Source: Oscillospiraceae bacterium (GTDB taxonomy: Bacteria > Bacillota > Clostridia > Oscillospirales > Oscillospiraceae). Taken from it: 64,000 bases of DNA. This document shows, piece after piece, positions 1 through 8,847 of the stretch. The notes under the pieces are model-generated. The model was not told the origin of the DNA. It saw nothing but the letters and a program-made list of their open reading frames with translations, and searched no databases. The number at the start of each line of letters is the position of its first letter. Within the stretch, counting starts at the first letter, position 1. The stretch is from contig CAJTCG010000001.1 of assembly GCA_910574635.1 (NCBI GenBank), positions 186,001 through 250,000 on the forward strand, written 5' to 3'. A program made the position numbers and the translations under genes.

Positions 1-1
1 C

Positions 2-1054
2 CAGGGCGTGACCTTTCTGCTGTACGACAGCACCAACACGCCCATTGGGCAGTACACCAGCGACAATTCCGGGTATGTCTATATCGAGAATCTGACAGTT
101 TCGGGCCGCTACTATCTGCGGGAGCTGGAGAACAAGGGATACGTCCCCGATACCCAGATGAAAACGGTCTATGTCACCGCTGGCGAGACCACCCTGATCG
201 AGTGGAAGAACATCCCCATCACCGCTCAGATCCAGATCACGAAAAAGTCCGCTGACTACAATTCCACCAACGGCCTGCCTGCCGGTACGCTGCTGGAGGG
301 CGCTGTGTTTGAAATCTACGACAAGGCCGGAAATCTGGTGGACACCATCAAAAGCGATAATCGTGGGCTGGCCTCCTCCAAGCCCCTGCCCCTGGGCCGC
401 TATACCATTCGGGAGACCAAGGCCCCGGCCAATTACGGTGTGAGCGATACCGAGCTGACCGCCTATCTGGAGCATGAGGGCCAGATCGTGCGCTTCGAGG
501 TGACCAACAAGAGCCTGACCACCGGCGTGTCCATCACCAAGACCGGCCCCAAGGAGGCCATGGATGGCCAGCCGGTGAACTATGTGTTCTCCAGCATCGC
601 CAATAACTCCAACGTCCGGCTGGACAATTTCTATTGGAGGGACACGCTTCCCGCGCAGGTGCGGCTGAACACCATCGTCACCGGGACCTACAACTTCCCC
701 GGCGTGTACAAGATCACCTACCGGGTGAACGGCGGCGAGTACCGGACGCTGGCGGATAACCTGTCTACCAGCAAAAACTATACCCTGCAGGCATCCCCTG
801 CCGCCCTGGGCCTTGCGGCCAATGAGCGGGTGACGGAAGTCATGTTCGTGTTCGGGCAGGCCCCCGCTGGTTTCGCCCAGGTGGAAAAGCCCCAGATCAA
901 GTGTACCGCCATCGCCGGTCTCAAGGCCGGGACCAGTTTCGTCAACATCGCGGATGTAGGCGGCACTTACAACGGAGTCTGGGTGCAGGCCATCAGCCGC
1001 TGGGTGACCACGGTCTACGGCAAGCCCACCCCGCTGCCCAAAACGGGCTACTAA
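2..1054 (+). CDS. SpaA/CnaB-type surface protein, C-terminal part
   Basis: The frame is open to the left edge, so the true start lies outside; about 350 residues are visible. A partial prealbumin-like module fills roughly the first 75. A second module (about 76-175) has the K of 'ITKKS' and the E of 'IRETKAP' where isopeptide-forming residues usually sit. The rest is beta-rich and resembles a DUF11-type repeat. The protein ends in 'LPKTGY' directly followed by the stop: a sortase-like motif without the usual hydrophobic segment and basic tail. Proteins of this type are frequent in Clostridia ICEs and are thought to act in cell contact or adhesion; that role is inference here. Confidence 0.75.
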   Translation, partial: QGVTFLLYDSTNTPIGQYTSDNSGYVYIENLTVSGRYYLRELENKGYVPDTQMKTVYVTAGETTLIEWKNIPITAQIQITKKSADYNSTNGLPAGTLLEGAVFEIYDKAGNLVDTIKSDNRGLASSKPLPLGRYTIRETKAPANYGVSDTELTAYLEHEGQIVRFEVTNKSLTTGVSITKTGPKEAMDGQPVNYVFSSIANNSNVRLDNFYWRDTLPAQVRLNTIVTGTYNFPGVYKITYRVNGGEYRTLADNLSTSKNYTLQASPAALGLAANERVTEVMFVFGQAPAGFAQVEKPQIKCTAIAGLKAGTSFVNIADVGGTYNGVWVQAISRWVTTVYGKPTPLPKTGY

Positions 1055-1063
1055 TCGCACCAC

Positions 1064-1097
1064 GGAGGCTCTCTCTCGGAGGGAGCCTCCGCCTTTC
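1064..1097 (+). terminator. Rho-independent terminator after the surface protein
   Basis: The perfect 8-bp stem GGAGGCTC/GAGCCTCC is followed by a pyrimidine-rich run. It lies just after the stop codon and separates the surface-protein gene from the SSB operon. Confidence 0.7.
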
Positions 1098-1150
1098 CCT
1101 ATACATTATAAATAATACCATCAACCCATCTATCTGAAAAGGAGAATTTT

Positions 1151-1522
1151 ATGCTGAAAATCACTGCCATCGGAAACCTGACCAACGATGTGGAGCTGCG
1201 CTCCCATGAGGACGGCAAGCCCTACGCCATCCTGCGCATCGCCTCCGACCGCCGCTACCGGGACCGGGACGGCAACAAGCTCACCGACTTCATCTCCATC
1301 AAGGTGCGCGGCGCTCTGGCCGAGCGGTGCGCCGCCTTCGCCTATAAGGGCTGCAAGCTGGCCGCCTCCGGGGACTTCGAGACCATCTGCTTCGCGGAGG
1401 ACCCCACCCGCCAGCCCGGTTTTCTCATCAAGGCCAACGAGGTGGAGTTCCTGTCCCCCAAGAAGGTGGAGGAGGCCGCTGGCGTGGCGGGTGACACCGA
1501 CACCAATGCGGACGCCGCCTGA
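1151..1522 (+). CDS. ssb: Single-stranded DNA-binding protein, element-encoded
   Basis: An OB-fold protein of 123 residues that coats single-stranded DNA. The start 'MLKITAIGNL', the 'DGKPYAILRIASDRR' strand and 'DFISIKVRG' follow the SSB pattern. It is shorter than chromosomal SSB (usually 150-180 residues) and lacks the acidic DDDIPF-like tail, ending instead in 'DTDTNADAA'. AGGAG lies upstream at good spacing. Its stop overlaps the next start (TGATG), so it heads the long accessory operon. It probably protects transferred strands during conjugation. Confidence 0.85.
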   Translation: MLKITAIGNLTNDVELRSHEDGKPYAILRIASDRRYRDRDGNKLTDFISIKVRGALAERCAAFAYKGCKLAASGDFETICFAEDPTRQPGFLIKANEVEFLSPKKVEEAAGVAGDTDTNADAA

Positions 1523-2451
1523 TGCGGAACACCGGGACGATCTACGCCAGCGCCGAACATACTCCCACTATTCTCCCTGAGATGGCCGAGCTGCTCCCCC
1601 CGCTGACGGGGGAACAGCTTGCCACATTGGAGGCGGACCTGCTGAAGAACGGCTGTTATTCGCCCATCATCGTCAACGAGGACATGGTCATCGTTGACGG
1701 ACACAACCGGCAGAGGCTGTGCGAACAGCACCGCCTGCCCTACCAGATGGCCGTGTTCTCGTTCGAGGATCTGTTGGAGGCCAAGCAGTGGGCGCTGGAC
1801 ACCCAGAAGGGCCGCCGCAATCTGGACAAGTGGGAGCTGGGCAAAATCGCACTCAGATTAAAGCCTGATATTGAGATCAGGGCCAGAGCCAACCAATCTG
1901 CCGCTGGCGGGGATAAATACGCTGTGGAAAAACCGCTTTCGGCAACATTGCCGGAAGCGGTTTCCACTTCCGTGGACACCCGCAAAGAGCTGGCAGACGC
2001 TGTGGGCCTGGGGGAGCGCACCATGGGCAAGGTCATGCAGATTGATGAACACGCCCCCGCCGCTGTGAAGGAGGCGCTGGACAGCGGCGATTTGTCTATT
2101 AACCAGGGCTACAACATTACCCGGCAGGTACAGGAACTGCCGGAGGAGCAGCGGGACGAGGCCGCTGCCATGGCGGTGGAGCTGGAGAAAGCAAAAAAGG
2201 AGATCAGGCAGATCGATGCCGAGGCAGACCGCAGAGGCAAGATCTCTGGAACCTTCTGCAAAGCCTTTGAACGGGCCTTGGCGCTTACGCCCACCGAGGA
2301 AAATGTGCGCATTTGGGTAGAGTGTACCCGGATGCGCCCCGATGAGATCGAATACTCTGTCCAGGAGGCCCAGGAGCTGGCCGGGGTGTTCTCCACCATC
2401 GCCGGTATCCTGAAAACGCTGGTTCCGGGAGGTGACGCCGATGCCGGATGA
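1522..2451 (+). CDS. ParB-like N-terminal domain protein
   Basis: A 309-residue protein with a ParB/sulfiredoxin-fold domain in the first 110 residues: 'YSPIIVNEDMVIVDGHNRQRLC' holds the core, with 'DGHNRQRLC' standing where ParB has its GERRxRA-like box. A helical middle part with a helix-turn-helix-like 'LADAVGLGERTMGKVMQI' may bind DNA, and a coiled-coil-prone stretch (about 215-240) follows. Such proteins are usual in Clostridia ICEs near SSB. It may act in partition or regulate the operon, together with ParM/ParR 3 kb downstream. Confidence 0.75.
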   Translation: MRNTGTIYASAEHTPTILPEMAELLPPLTGEQLATLEADLLKNGCYSPIIVNEDMVIVDGHNRQRLCEQHRLPYQMAVFSFEDLLEAKQWALDTQKGRRNLDKWELGKIALRLKPDIEIRARANQSAAGGDKYAVEKPLSATLPEAVSTSVDTRKELADAVGLGERTMGKVMQIDEHAPAAVKEALDSGDLSINQGYNITRQVQELPEEQRDEAAAMAVELEKAKKEIRQIDAEADRRGKISGTFCKAFERALALTPTEENVRIWVECTRMRPDEIEYSVQEAQELAGVFSTIAGILKTLVPGGDADAG

Positions 2452-3175
2452 ACTGTCTGTCCGTCAGTGGCAGGAGAAGTTCCGGGCCGGGGCCTTCAGC
2501 ACCCAGGATCGGTACACCCAATGTGAGGCGGGCTGGTACGACTGGTTCTGCCGGGACGAGGCCCTGGCTGGCCGCTTAAAGAAAATCGGCAGAGTGGTCA
2601 TGGGCATCACTGACCCGTTTATTTTGGACAATTACTACGTCTGGTTCAAGAACAACTGCCCAGCATCTGGCCCGCTGTACGATGATGTCCGCTTCGAGCC
2701 GCTGTCTGGAGAGCGCGGAGGGCAATATTTTGTGGTCACATTGGACAGTCCCCATGAGCGGGCCAAGTGGGTGCTGACCACAGAACGGTATGGCTATGAG
2801 GCCCCAGAGTTTGAATGCGGCAACGTTCGGGAAATGGTTCGCTATATAAATGTCCTTGGCCCAGAACTGGCGAAAGGTATCGTTCCTGATTTTGTGCGGG
2901 AAAAGGACGCGCTGGCGGAGCATATTGCGCAGCGCCTTGGAATCAAAAATATTCCGATTTTCCGGGACGGCAGCCACCAGTTTGAATACAGGCTGCCAAG
3001 GGAACGGGGGTTCAAACGGGCTGTGGTTGTCTCCAGCCTGGACGATCTGCCCTCTGATGTTCCAGCGGAACAGGCTGTAGCTGTGGGCAAATTCTTCATT
3101 CATGCCCCGGACATCGACAGTGCGGCCCCGGCTGTGCAGCAAAATAAGGACCAGCGGAAGGAGATGGCGCGGTGA
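2441..3175 (+). CDS. Uncharacterised ICE protein, first of a tandem pair
   Basis: 244 residues, function unknown. I start it at the ATG 7 bases after GGAGGT rather than at the in-frame GTG inside that ribosome-binding site. It begins 'MPDELSVRQWQEKFRAGAF' and its whole length aligns with the next gene, sharing the N-terminal box, 'LAGRLK', 'ILDNY', 'RFEPL/QFEPL' and 'VREMVRYI/VRDMVQYI'. No membrane segment or signal peptide is visible. It overlaps its neighbours by a few bases. Confidence 0.65.
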   Translation: MPDELSVRQWQEKFRAGAFSTQDRYTQCEAGWYDWFCRDEALAGRLKKIGRVVMGITDPFILDNYYVWFKNNCPASGPLYDDVRFEPLSGERGGQYFVVTLDSPHERAKWVLTTERYGYEAPEFECGNVREMVRYINVLGPELAKGIVPDFVREKDALAEHIAQRLGIKNIPIFRDGSHQFEYRLPRERGFKRAVVVSSLDDLPSDVPAEQAVAVGKFFIHAPDIDSAAPAVQQNKDQRKEMAR

Positions 3176-3930
3176 TGCCGGAAGAAATCTCTGTCCGCCA
3201 ATGGCAGGAGAAGTTCCGGGCCGGAGCCTTTGACAGTAAAGACCTGGACACCCAGCGACAAGCTGGCTGGTGGGACTGGCACTGCCATTGGGACGCTCTG
3301 GCTGGGCGGTTAAAGAGGATCGCCCCGGTGGTCATGGGCATCAGGGAGCCAATCATCCTCGACAATTATTCGCTCTGGCTCGCTAACGTCCGGTCCCCCG
3401 GCAGAAAGGCTGTATATGACCACGTCCAGTTTGAGCCGCTGGGGCCTGACCGCGGCGGGCGGATTTTTCGGATTGACTATAAGAATCCTGATGAGCCAGA
3501 GAAGTGGACGCTGTACACGGAGCGGTTCTGTTTCCACGCGGCGGAGTATGGCTGCGCCCATGTTCGGGATATGGTGCAGTACATCAGCGCCATGGCCTGT
3601 GAGCTGGAGCAGGGCATCTGTCCTCCGTTTTTGGATGAGAAACGAGCGGCGGTGGACTACATCCTGCGCCGGCCTGTTCTTTATCCATCCAGGGCCTTGC
3701 GGCGGGAGGGCGAACACAGCTACAGCTTTTTAGACCGGGATGATAGCCGCAGGAAAATCGTCCATGTGGCCCGCAGCCTGAAGGATGTTCCGCCTGACTT
3801 TCAGGCATCCAGGACCATGCAGATCCGGGGGCTGTATGTGTACTGCCCGGAGGATGCGGGAAAAGCCCTCTCTGCGCCTGAAAAAACAGCAAATAAATCT
3901 CAGAGAAGAAAGGAGACGCCGGAACGATGA
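3175..3930 (+). CDS. Uncharacterised ICE protein, second of a tandem pair
   Basis: 251 residues, a diverged paralogue of the preceding gene starting 'MPEEISVRQWQEKFRAGAF'. The ATG overlaps the previous stop (TGATG), as expected from translational coupling. It is rich in aromatic and charged residues and has no recognisable catalytic motif. It ends in a lysine/arginine-rich tail '-RRKETPER' whose last codons overlap the next start. Confidence 0.65.
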   Translation: MPEEISVRQWQEKFRAGAFDSKDLDTQRQAGWWDWHCHWDALAGRLKRIAPVVMGIREPIILDNYSLWLANVRSPGRKAVYDHVQFEPLGPDRGGRIFRIDYKNPDEPEKWTLYTERFCFHAAEYGCAHVRDMVQYISAMACELEQGICPPFLDEKRAAVDYILRRPVLYPSRALRREGEHSYSFLDRDDSRRKIVHVARSLKDVPPDFQASRTMQIRGLYVYCPEDAGKALSAPEKTANKSQRRKETPER

Positions 3931-4349
3931 GCAAAGAATACCCCGCGCGGGCGGTTGGGCCTCCCGGCAGGCCCGCCCTGCCCCCGGAAGCGGAGGCGGA
4001 GATCATGGAGCGGCTGTCCGCCAATATGAAGATCAGCTCCGAGGAGATCGCCGCCATTCTGGCCAAGCATGGCGTGTCCGGCGATGTGGAGGCCCTGCAG
4101 AACGCCTACCGCAAGCGGGTGGGCCAGCGGCTCATGGCCAGTATCCGGGACGAGAGCGGCAGACGGGAGGTGCTGGCCCACGGCAGCGAGTATGTCGTGG
4201 TGGAGTGCTGCAACGACCAGCAGGCCCTCAAGATCATCCACCGCCGCATCAATGGGCAGATCAGCGGCCTGAACACCTCCGCCGATAAGGTGCAGGGGCG
4301 CATCAGTGTGCTGGGCCGGTTCCTCGCCCGGTTTAGAAGGGCGGGTTGA
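3927..4349 (+). CDS. Small uncharacterised ICE protein
   Basis: 140 residues. A helical part near 25-60 ('IMERLSANMKISSEEIAAILAKHG') has the look of a helix-turn-helix or an RNA/DNA-binding helical bundle, but no family is recognised. The C-terminus is basic ('ISVLGRFLARFRRAG'). It overlaps its neighbours by 4 and, with the ATG chosen for the next gene, 0 bases. Confidence 0.55.
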   Translation: MSKEYPARAVGPPGRPALPPEAEAEIMERLSANMKISSEEIAAILAKHGVSGDVEALQNAYRKRVGQRLMASIRDESGRREVLAHGSEYVVVECCNDQQALKIIHRRINGQISGLNTSADKVQGRISVLGRFLARFRRAG

Positions 4350-4351
4350 CC

Positions 4352-5377
4352 ATGGAAGTGGAGGAACTGAAACAGCTCTATCAGAAAAACGCTCCTCAGC
4401 TTGACCCGGAGGGTTTCAAGCTCTACCGCGCCGCTGTAGATATGACTGGCTTTGACCTGTATGGCACGTTTTATTACGAGGATAACCGCGGGATGTTTGA
4501 GGAGGCAAGTGGACACCAGCTCCTGCGCTACCTGATCGCTGGACATTTCCACGCAGTGGACTGGAGTGTTGTCCCCGGCACCTGCTATGAGGCCGCCACT
4601 TTGCGGGAAATGGACACCACCACACCGGAATACAAAAAATTTGAGCATGAATTATTCGCTAAAGTTTTAGAAGAGATGGGAGTGATTACTGTAGAAACCA
4701 GCATCACTGAGATTAACAAGGATACCTTCTGGGAATTGCTTGCCCAGGCCAAGGCCCGCTGCGGCCAGGACCTGGACGCCTCCGCCCTGTGGCTGGAGGG
4801 AGAACTCCTGCGGATGGGGCCGGAGCAGGCCCGGAACTTTGACAATGTCATGCACGGCTATTCGTCCCTGGCGTACAAGTTCGGCCTCTGGACCGCCGCC
4901 TCCGTTATGCTGGACGGCTGCACCGATGACGGGTTCATCGACTTCCGCAACTGGCTGATTGCCCAGGGTAAGGACATCTATCTGGCCGCGCTGAAGGACC
5001 CGGATACCCTGACGGATGTTCCAATCTATGGGGGCGGGTGCTTTGAGTCCCTGGCCTACATCGGGGACAGGGTTTATGAGAAGCTGACCGGCAAAAACGC
5101 CTATGACAGCATTGACCGGACTGCATATGAGAAGCTGGAACGGGAACTGGCCAAGGATATTGAGTACAGCGAGGGGATCAATTACCCCTACAAATGGAAC
5201 GAGACTGCCGAATACCTCCCCCGGTTGTGCGCGAAATATGTGCCGCCGCAGGCTCTTGCGTGGCTGATCCAGCACCACAACGACACCTGGAACCCCACCA
5301 GCCGGGAAGTGCAGCAAGCGAGAAAAACGGCTGTCAAAGGGAAAAAGAGAACGCATCGGGGAGGCGAGGCCAGATGA
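4352..5377 (+). CDS. DUF4240 domain protein
   Basis: 341 residues. The middle third ('DTFWELLAQAKARCGQDLDA' to 'DDGFIDFRNWLIAQGKDIY') matches the DUF4240 pattern FW.LI..A then DD.F.DFR.WLI.QG, a family of unknown biochemical role found in Actinobacteria and Firmicutes. The N-terminal 110 residues are not recognised. The ATG is preferred over the TTG two codons upstream, which overlaps the previous stop. It directly precedes parM and is probably co-translated with it. Confidence 0.7.
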   Translation: MEVEELKQLYQKNAPQLDPEGFKLYRAAVDMTGFDLYGTFYYEDNRGMFEEASGHQLLRYLIAGHFHAVDWSVVPGTCYEAATLREMDTTTPEYKKFEHELFAKVLEEMGVITVETSITEINKDTFWELLAQAKARCGQDLDASALWLEGELLRMGPEQARNFDNVMHGYSSLAYKFGLWTAASVMLDGCTDDGFIDFRNWLIAQGKDIYLAALKDPDTLTDVPIYGGGCFESLAYIGDRVYEKLTGKNAYDSIDRTAYEKLERELAKDIEYSEGINYPYKWNETAEYLPRLCAKYVPPQALAWLIQHHNDTWNPTSREVQQARKTAVKGKKRTHRGGEAR

Positions 5378-6342
5378 ATGAGACCATCGTCATTGGCATT
5401 GACCATGGATATGCCGCTATGAAAAGCAAAAATTTCTCCTTCCCCACCGGCTTGGTTGAATACGAGCATGAGCCGTATACCCAAAAGGATGTACTGGAAT
5501 ATGGCGGCAAATATTATGTAGTGGGCAGCGGACGCCAGCCGCTCCAGAAGGACAAAACGGTCATGGAGGACTACTACCTGCTGACCCTGGCCACCATCGC
5601 CAAGGAGCTGGAGTATCGGGGCGCGGAACCGACCGCCGCTGTGCATCTGGCCGCTGGTCTGCCCCTCACCAGCTTCGGGCGGGACAAGAAGAAGTTCCGG
5701 GCCTACCTGCTCCGGGACGGCAAGCCGGTGTCCTTCCGCTATGAGGGCATCGACTACGCTGTCACCATCGCGGAGGTGTCTCTGTTTCCCCAGGGCTACG
5801 CCGCCGTACTGACCCAGAGCGAGCTGCTGGACGAGCCGTCTGTCATCGTGGCGGACATCGGGGGCTGGACGGTAGACCTGATGCGGCTGGACAACCGTGT
5901 CCCCAACGCCGCCACCTGCAGGAGCCTGGAGCTGGGCATGATCCGCTGCTTGGATGGGATCTCTGAACAGATCCGCCGCAAGCTGGGCCTGTCCATGACG
6001 GCAGCGCAGATCGAAACGGTGCTGCGGGGCGAGGTCACCAGCATAAACGATCAGGCCAAAGAGATCATCCACCGGGAGGCCGGGGCCTATGTGCGCCAGC
6101 TCATCTCCGCCATCACGGAGAGCGGTCTGGATACCCGCGCCATGCCCGCCATCTTTATGGGCGGTGGGGCGGCGCTCCTGAAACGGCACGTTGGGGCCAC
6201 AGACGGCCTTTGTCGGCCTCTTATCCTCGATGACGTATGTATGAACGCCAAAGGGTACGAACGCCTTGTGGGCCAAATTATGGGAACCCCACGCAAGCCC
6301 AGCGTAGCGGGTTGCGTGGGGAGAGGAGGAACAGCGAAATGA
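5374..6342 (+). CDS. parM: ParM-type actin-like segregation ATPase
   Basis: 322 residues. The start is the ATG overlapping the stop of the upstream gene; the frame is open further left but only over the neighbour. 'IGIDHGYAAMKSK' is the phosphate 1 loop, 'IVADIGGWTVDLM' the phosphate 2 loop and 'IFMGGGAALLKR' the adenosine motif of the actin/Hsp70 fold. ParM polymerises and pushes DNA copies apart through a ParR adaptor bound to a centromere. The next gene is a plausible ParR. Its presence suggests the excised circle is segregated like a plasmid. Confidence 0.85.
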   Translation: MNETIVIGIDHGYAAMKSKNFSFPTGLVEYEHEPYTQKDVLEYGGKYYVVGSGRQPLQKDKTVMEDYYLLTLATIAKELEYRGAEPTAAVHLAAGLPLTSFGRDKKKFRAYLLRDGKPVSFRYEGIDYAVTIAEVSLFPQGYAAVLTQSELLDEPSVIVADIGGWTVDLMRLDNRVPNAATCRSLELGMIRCLDGISEQIRRKLGLSMTAAQIETVLRGEVTSINDQAKEIIHREAGAYVRQLISAITESGLDTRAMPAIFMGGGAALLKRHVGATDGLCRPLILDDVCMNAKGYERLVGQIMGTPRKPSVAGCVGRGGTAK

Positions 6343-6408
6343 GTGAGTTTTCACCGCAGGTGGAAACGAGGGATATGGAGCTTGTGACGACGATGCGGGG
6401 CGTTGGCA

Positions 6409-6726
6409 ATGGCGGATAAACGGCGGCTGAACCTCGCCCTCAACCTGTCTGCGCCCCACCAGCGGGAGGCATGGAACATCCTCCGCGCCATCCCCGCTGG
6501 GCAGCGGACAGACGCTGTGTGCCGGATGATCTGTGAGGGCCACAAGCGGGAGACACTGCTGGAGAGTATCCGCGCCATGCTCCGGGAGGAGCTGAATCAA
6601 GTTGAATTTGTCTCTGCAAAAGAAAAAACAGATGAGCCGCAGGCCGGGGACGTGGATGAGAACGTCCTCGGCTTTCTGTTAGCTCTGCAACAGGAGGAAG
6701 GTGATACGACTGATCCGCTATTTTGA
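6409..6726 (+). CDS. ParR-like centromere-binding partner of ParM
   Basis: 105 residues starting 'MADKRRLNLALNLSAP', with 'REAWNILRAIPAGQRTDAVCRMIC', a small ribbon-helix-helix/ParR-like layout usually found directly after Firmicutes parM. The acidic C-terminus ('DVDENVLGFLLALQQEE') would be the ParM contact in ParR proteins. A TTG two codons upstream is an alternative start. It overlaps the methyltransferase gene by 26 bases. Confidence 0.7.
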   Translation: MADKRRLNLALNLSAPHQREAWNILRAIPAGQRTDAVCRMICEGHKRETLLESIRAMLREELNQVEFVSAKEKTDEPQAGDVDENVLGFLLALQQEEGDTTDPLF

Positions 6727-7867
6727 TATGTTCGCGGGGATCGGAGGCTTCCGGGCCGGACTGACCCGCGCGGGCGGTTTCCAGTGTGTCGGCCACTGCG
6801 AGATCGACAAGTACGCCGACGCCAGCTACCGCGCCATCCACGACATTGGAGAGGAGGAAGTATACTATCCAGACGCAACCAAAATTGACCCCAGCGGAAT
6901 GCCCGACTTTGACCTGCTCTGTGCGGGATTCCCTTGCCAGAGCTGGTCTGCTTCGGGGCATAGATTGGGATTCGCTGACCCCAGAGGCGCTCTCTTCTTT
7001 GAGATTGCCCGACTGGCTGAAGCAAGACGGCCTGCGTATCTGCTGCTTGAAAATGTTCCCCGCATTTTACAGCACGACCAGGGACGGGCGTTTGCGATCA
7101 TCCTCTCCTCGCTTCATGGTTTGGGGTATGGTCTCGAATGGTGTGTGCTTAACAGCGCCGACCACGGGACGCCTCAAGCAAGGAGAAGGGTGTATATTGT
7201 CGGATATCTTGATTCCAGATGCGCAGGAAAAATATTTCCTGTCGCCGGAGCAAACGGAAAGGCTCTTGTACAAATCCTTGGAGGGCCGCAGGGATCGAGA
7301 GTCTACGACCCGGAAGGAGTAGCCTGCACCCAGACGGCAGGCGCTGGCGGTATGGGTGGAAAAACAGGGCTGTATCTGATTCCGCCGCCAGGTCCCCCGT
7401 TTGTGGACCTGTCCGTGGGGGAACCCAGACGGACGGATACCGCCCGGTGCCTCACCGCCCGGTATGGGCAGACCACCCTCTCCAACCACAGGGCGGAGCG
7501 GTCCGGGGTGCTGATGATCCGGGAGCCGACAAAGCAGGGCTATCAGGAGGCCGCCCCCGGCGACAGCGTGGACCTGGGCTACATCGGCAGCAAGACCAGG
7601 GCTGGCCGGGTGAGCAAGCTGGCCCATGACGCCGCCAGTGTTCAGGGCATCGTGGAACGGGGCGGACGCATCCGCCGCCTCATGCCCAGGGAATGCTTCC
7701 GCCTCCAGGGCTTCGAGGACGAACAGATCGACAAGATCCTCGCCATCACCTCGGACGCCCAGGCGTACAAGCAGGCTGGAAACAGCGTCACTGTCAATGT
7801 GATCGAAGCCATTGGACATCGTATCCGGGCGGTGGACGAGGAACTACGGGGAGGTGTGGCAGCATGA
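6701..7867 (+). CDS. C5-cytosine DNA methyltransferase
   Basis: 388 residues. It transfers methyl from S-adenosylmethionine to C5 of cytosine. Motif I 'FAGIGGFRAGL' begins at residue 11, motif IV 'GFPCQSWSASG' carries the catalytic Cys (about C79), motif VI is 'LLENV', motif VIII is 'QARRRVYIVG', and motif X is 'QAGNSVTVNVIEAI' near the end. GTG is chosen because the ATG nine codons later would leave motif I without its first strand. No restriction endonuclease is adjacent, so an orphan, anti-restriction role is likely. A SAM synthetase gene lies 4 kb downstream. Confidence 0.9.
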   Translation: MIRLIRYFDMFAGIGGFRAGLTRAGGFQCVGHCEIDKYADASYRAIHDIGEEEVYYPDATKIDPSGMPDFDLLCAGFPCQSWSASGHRLGFADPRGALFFEIARLAEARRPAYLLLENVPRILQHDQGRAFAIILSSLHGLGYGLEWCVLNSADHGTPQARRRVYIVGYLDSRCAGKIFPVAGANGKALVQILGGPQGSRVYDPEGVACTQTAGAGGMGGKTGLYLIPPPGPPFVDLSVGEPRRTDTARCLTARYGQTTLSNHRAERSGVLMIREPTKQGYQEAAPGDSVDLGYIGSKTRAGRVSKLAHDAASVQGIVERGGRIRRLMPRECFRLQGFEDEQIDKILAITSDAQAYKQAGNSVTVNVIEAIGHRIRAVDEELRGGVAA

Positions 7868-8847
7868 GCGAGATCGGCATCAAGGATCAATGCTTCGGTG
7901 TGGAGGTAGAGATGACAGGTATCTCCCGCAGGCAGGCTGCGGATGCGCTGGCGGAGTATTTCGGGACAACGCCGCAATACCTTGGAACCTACTATGATAC
8001 CTGGGGTGTTACCGACCCGGAGGGGAAGATGTGGAAGCTGATGAGCGATGGCAGCATCCGGCCGGAGCGGAAAACCGCGGAGGGGTACACCTCCAACTTC
8101 CCCAGGAGTATGGGCAGCCGGGATTATCAGGTGGAGATGGTCACGCCCAAGCTGACCTACGCCGAGCTGCCTAAGCTGCAGGAATGTGTGCGCCGGGTGC
8201 GCAAGGCCGGGGCTAAGGTCAACGGCTCCTGCGGCATCCATGTCCATGTGGACGCCTCGAACCACAACCGCCAGAGCCTGAAAAACCTCATCGGCATCAT
8301 GTATTCCAAGGAAGATATCCTCTTCAAAGCATTGCAGGTGAGCGAATCCAGGGCGGAACGCTGGTGTCAGAAAGTGCGGGAACCCATGCTGCGGCAGGCG
8401 CGGCAGCTCTCCTCAGATGAAACCAAAGACCTGACCCAACTGGAGCAGGTCTGGTACGAGGGACACGTGGAAAATGATGAGCATTACAACTGGACACGCT
8501 ATCACGCTTTGAATTTACATTCTGTCTTTTATCGCGGCACTGTGGAATGGCGGTGTTTCAACGCCACCCTCCACGCCGGGAAGATCGCCGCCTATGTGAA
8601 CCTGTGCCTTGCTATCTCCGCCCAGGCCATCGCCCAGCGCAGCACCGTCATGCGCAAGACCCACAGCGAGAACGAGCTGTTCACCTTCCGGGTGTGGCTG
8701 GTGCGGCTGGGCCTTAACGGCGAGGAGTTCAAGCACACGCGGGACCATTTACTTGCCCACCTGGAGGGGGACAGGGCCTGGCGCCACGATAAGGATAGCT
8801 ACGAGGTCAATAAAAGAAAAAAACGACAACGAGAAATGGAGCGATGA
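7864..8847 (+). CDS. Amidoligase-family enzyme (COOH-NH2 ligase)
   Basis: 327 residues. The motifs 'FGVEVEMTG', 'DYQVEMVTP', 'GIHVHVD' and 'HSVFYRGTVEWRCFNAT' fit the amidoligase_2 family, a glutamine-synthetase-like fold predicted to join carboxylates to amines using ATP. The acidic and histidine residues in these boxes would bind metal. A gamma-glutamylcyclotransferase-like gene follows one gene later, a pairing described for this family. The substrate is unknown. The basic tail '-KRKKRQREMER' overlaps the next start. Confidence 0.8.
   Translation: MSEIGIKDQCFGVEVEMTGISRRQAADALAEYFGTTPQYLGTYYDTWGVTDPEGKMWKLMSDGSIRPERKTAEGYTSNFPRSMGSRDYQVEMVTPKLTYAELPKLQECVRRVRKAGAKVNGSCGIHVHVDASNHNRQSLKNLIGIMYSKEDILFKALQVSESRAERWCQKVREPMLRQARQLSSDETKDLTQLEQVWYEGHVENDEHYNWTRYHALNLHSVFYRGTVEWRCFNATLHAGKIAAYVNLCLAISAQAIAQRSTVMRKTHSENELFTFRVWLVRLGLNGEEFKHTRDHLLAHLEGDRAWRHDKDSYEVNKRKKRQREMER

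Noticed and set aside
6339-6419. 26-codon frame between parM and parR, start overlapping the parM stop
   Set aside because: It could be a coupling peptide, but there is nothing beyond the overlap to support it.
5188-6600. 470-codon open frame on the minus strand
   Set aside because: It lies opposite parM and parR, which have clear motifs. Its translation is Pro/His/Gln-rich and patternless.
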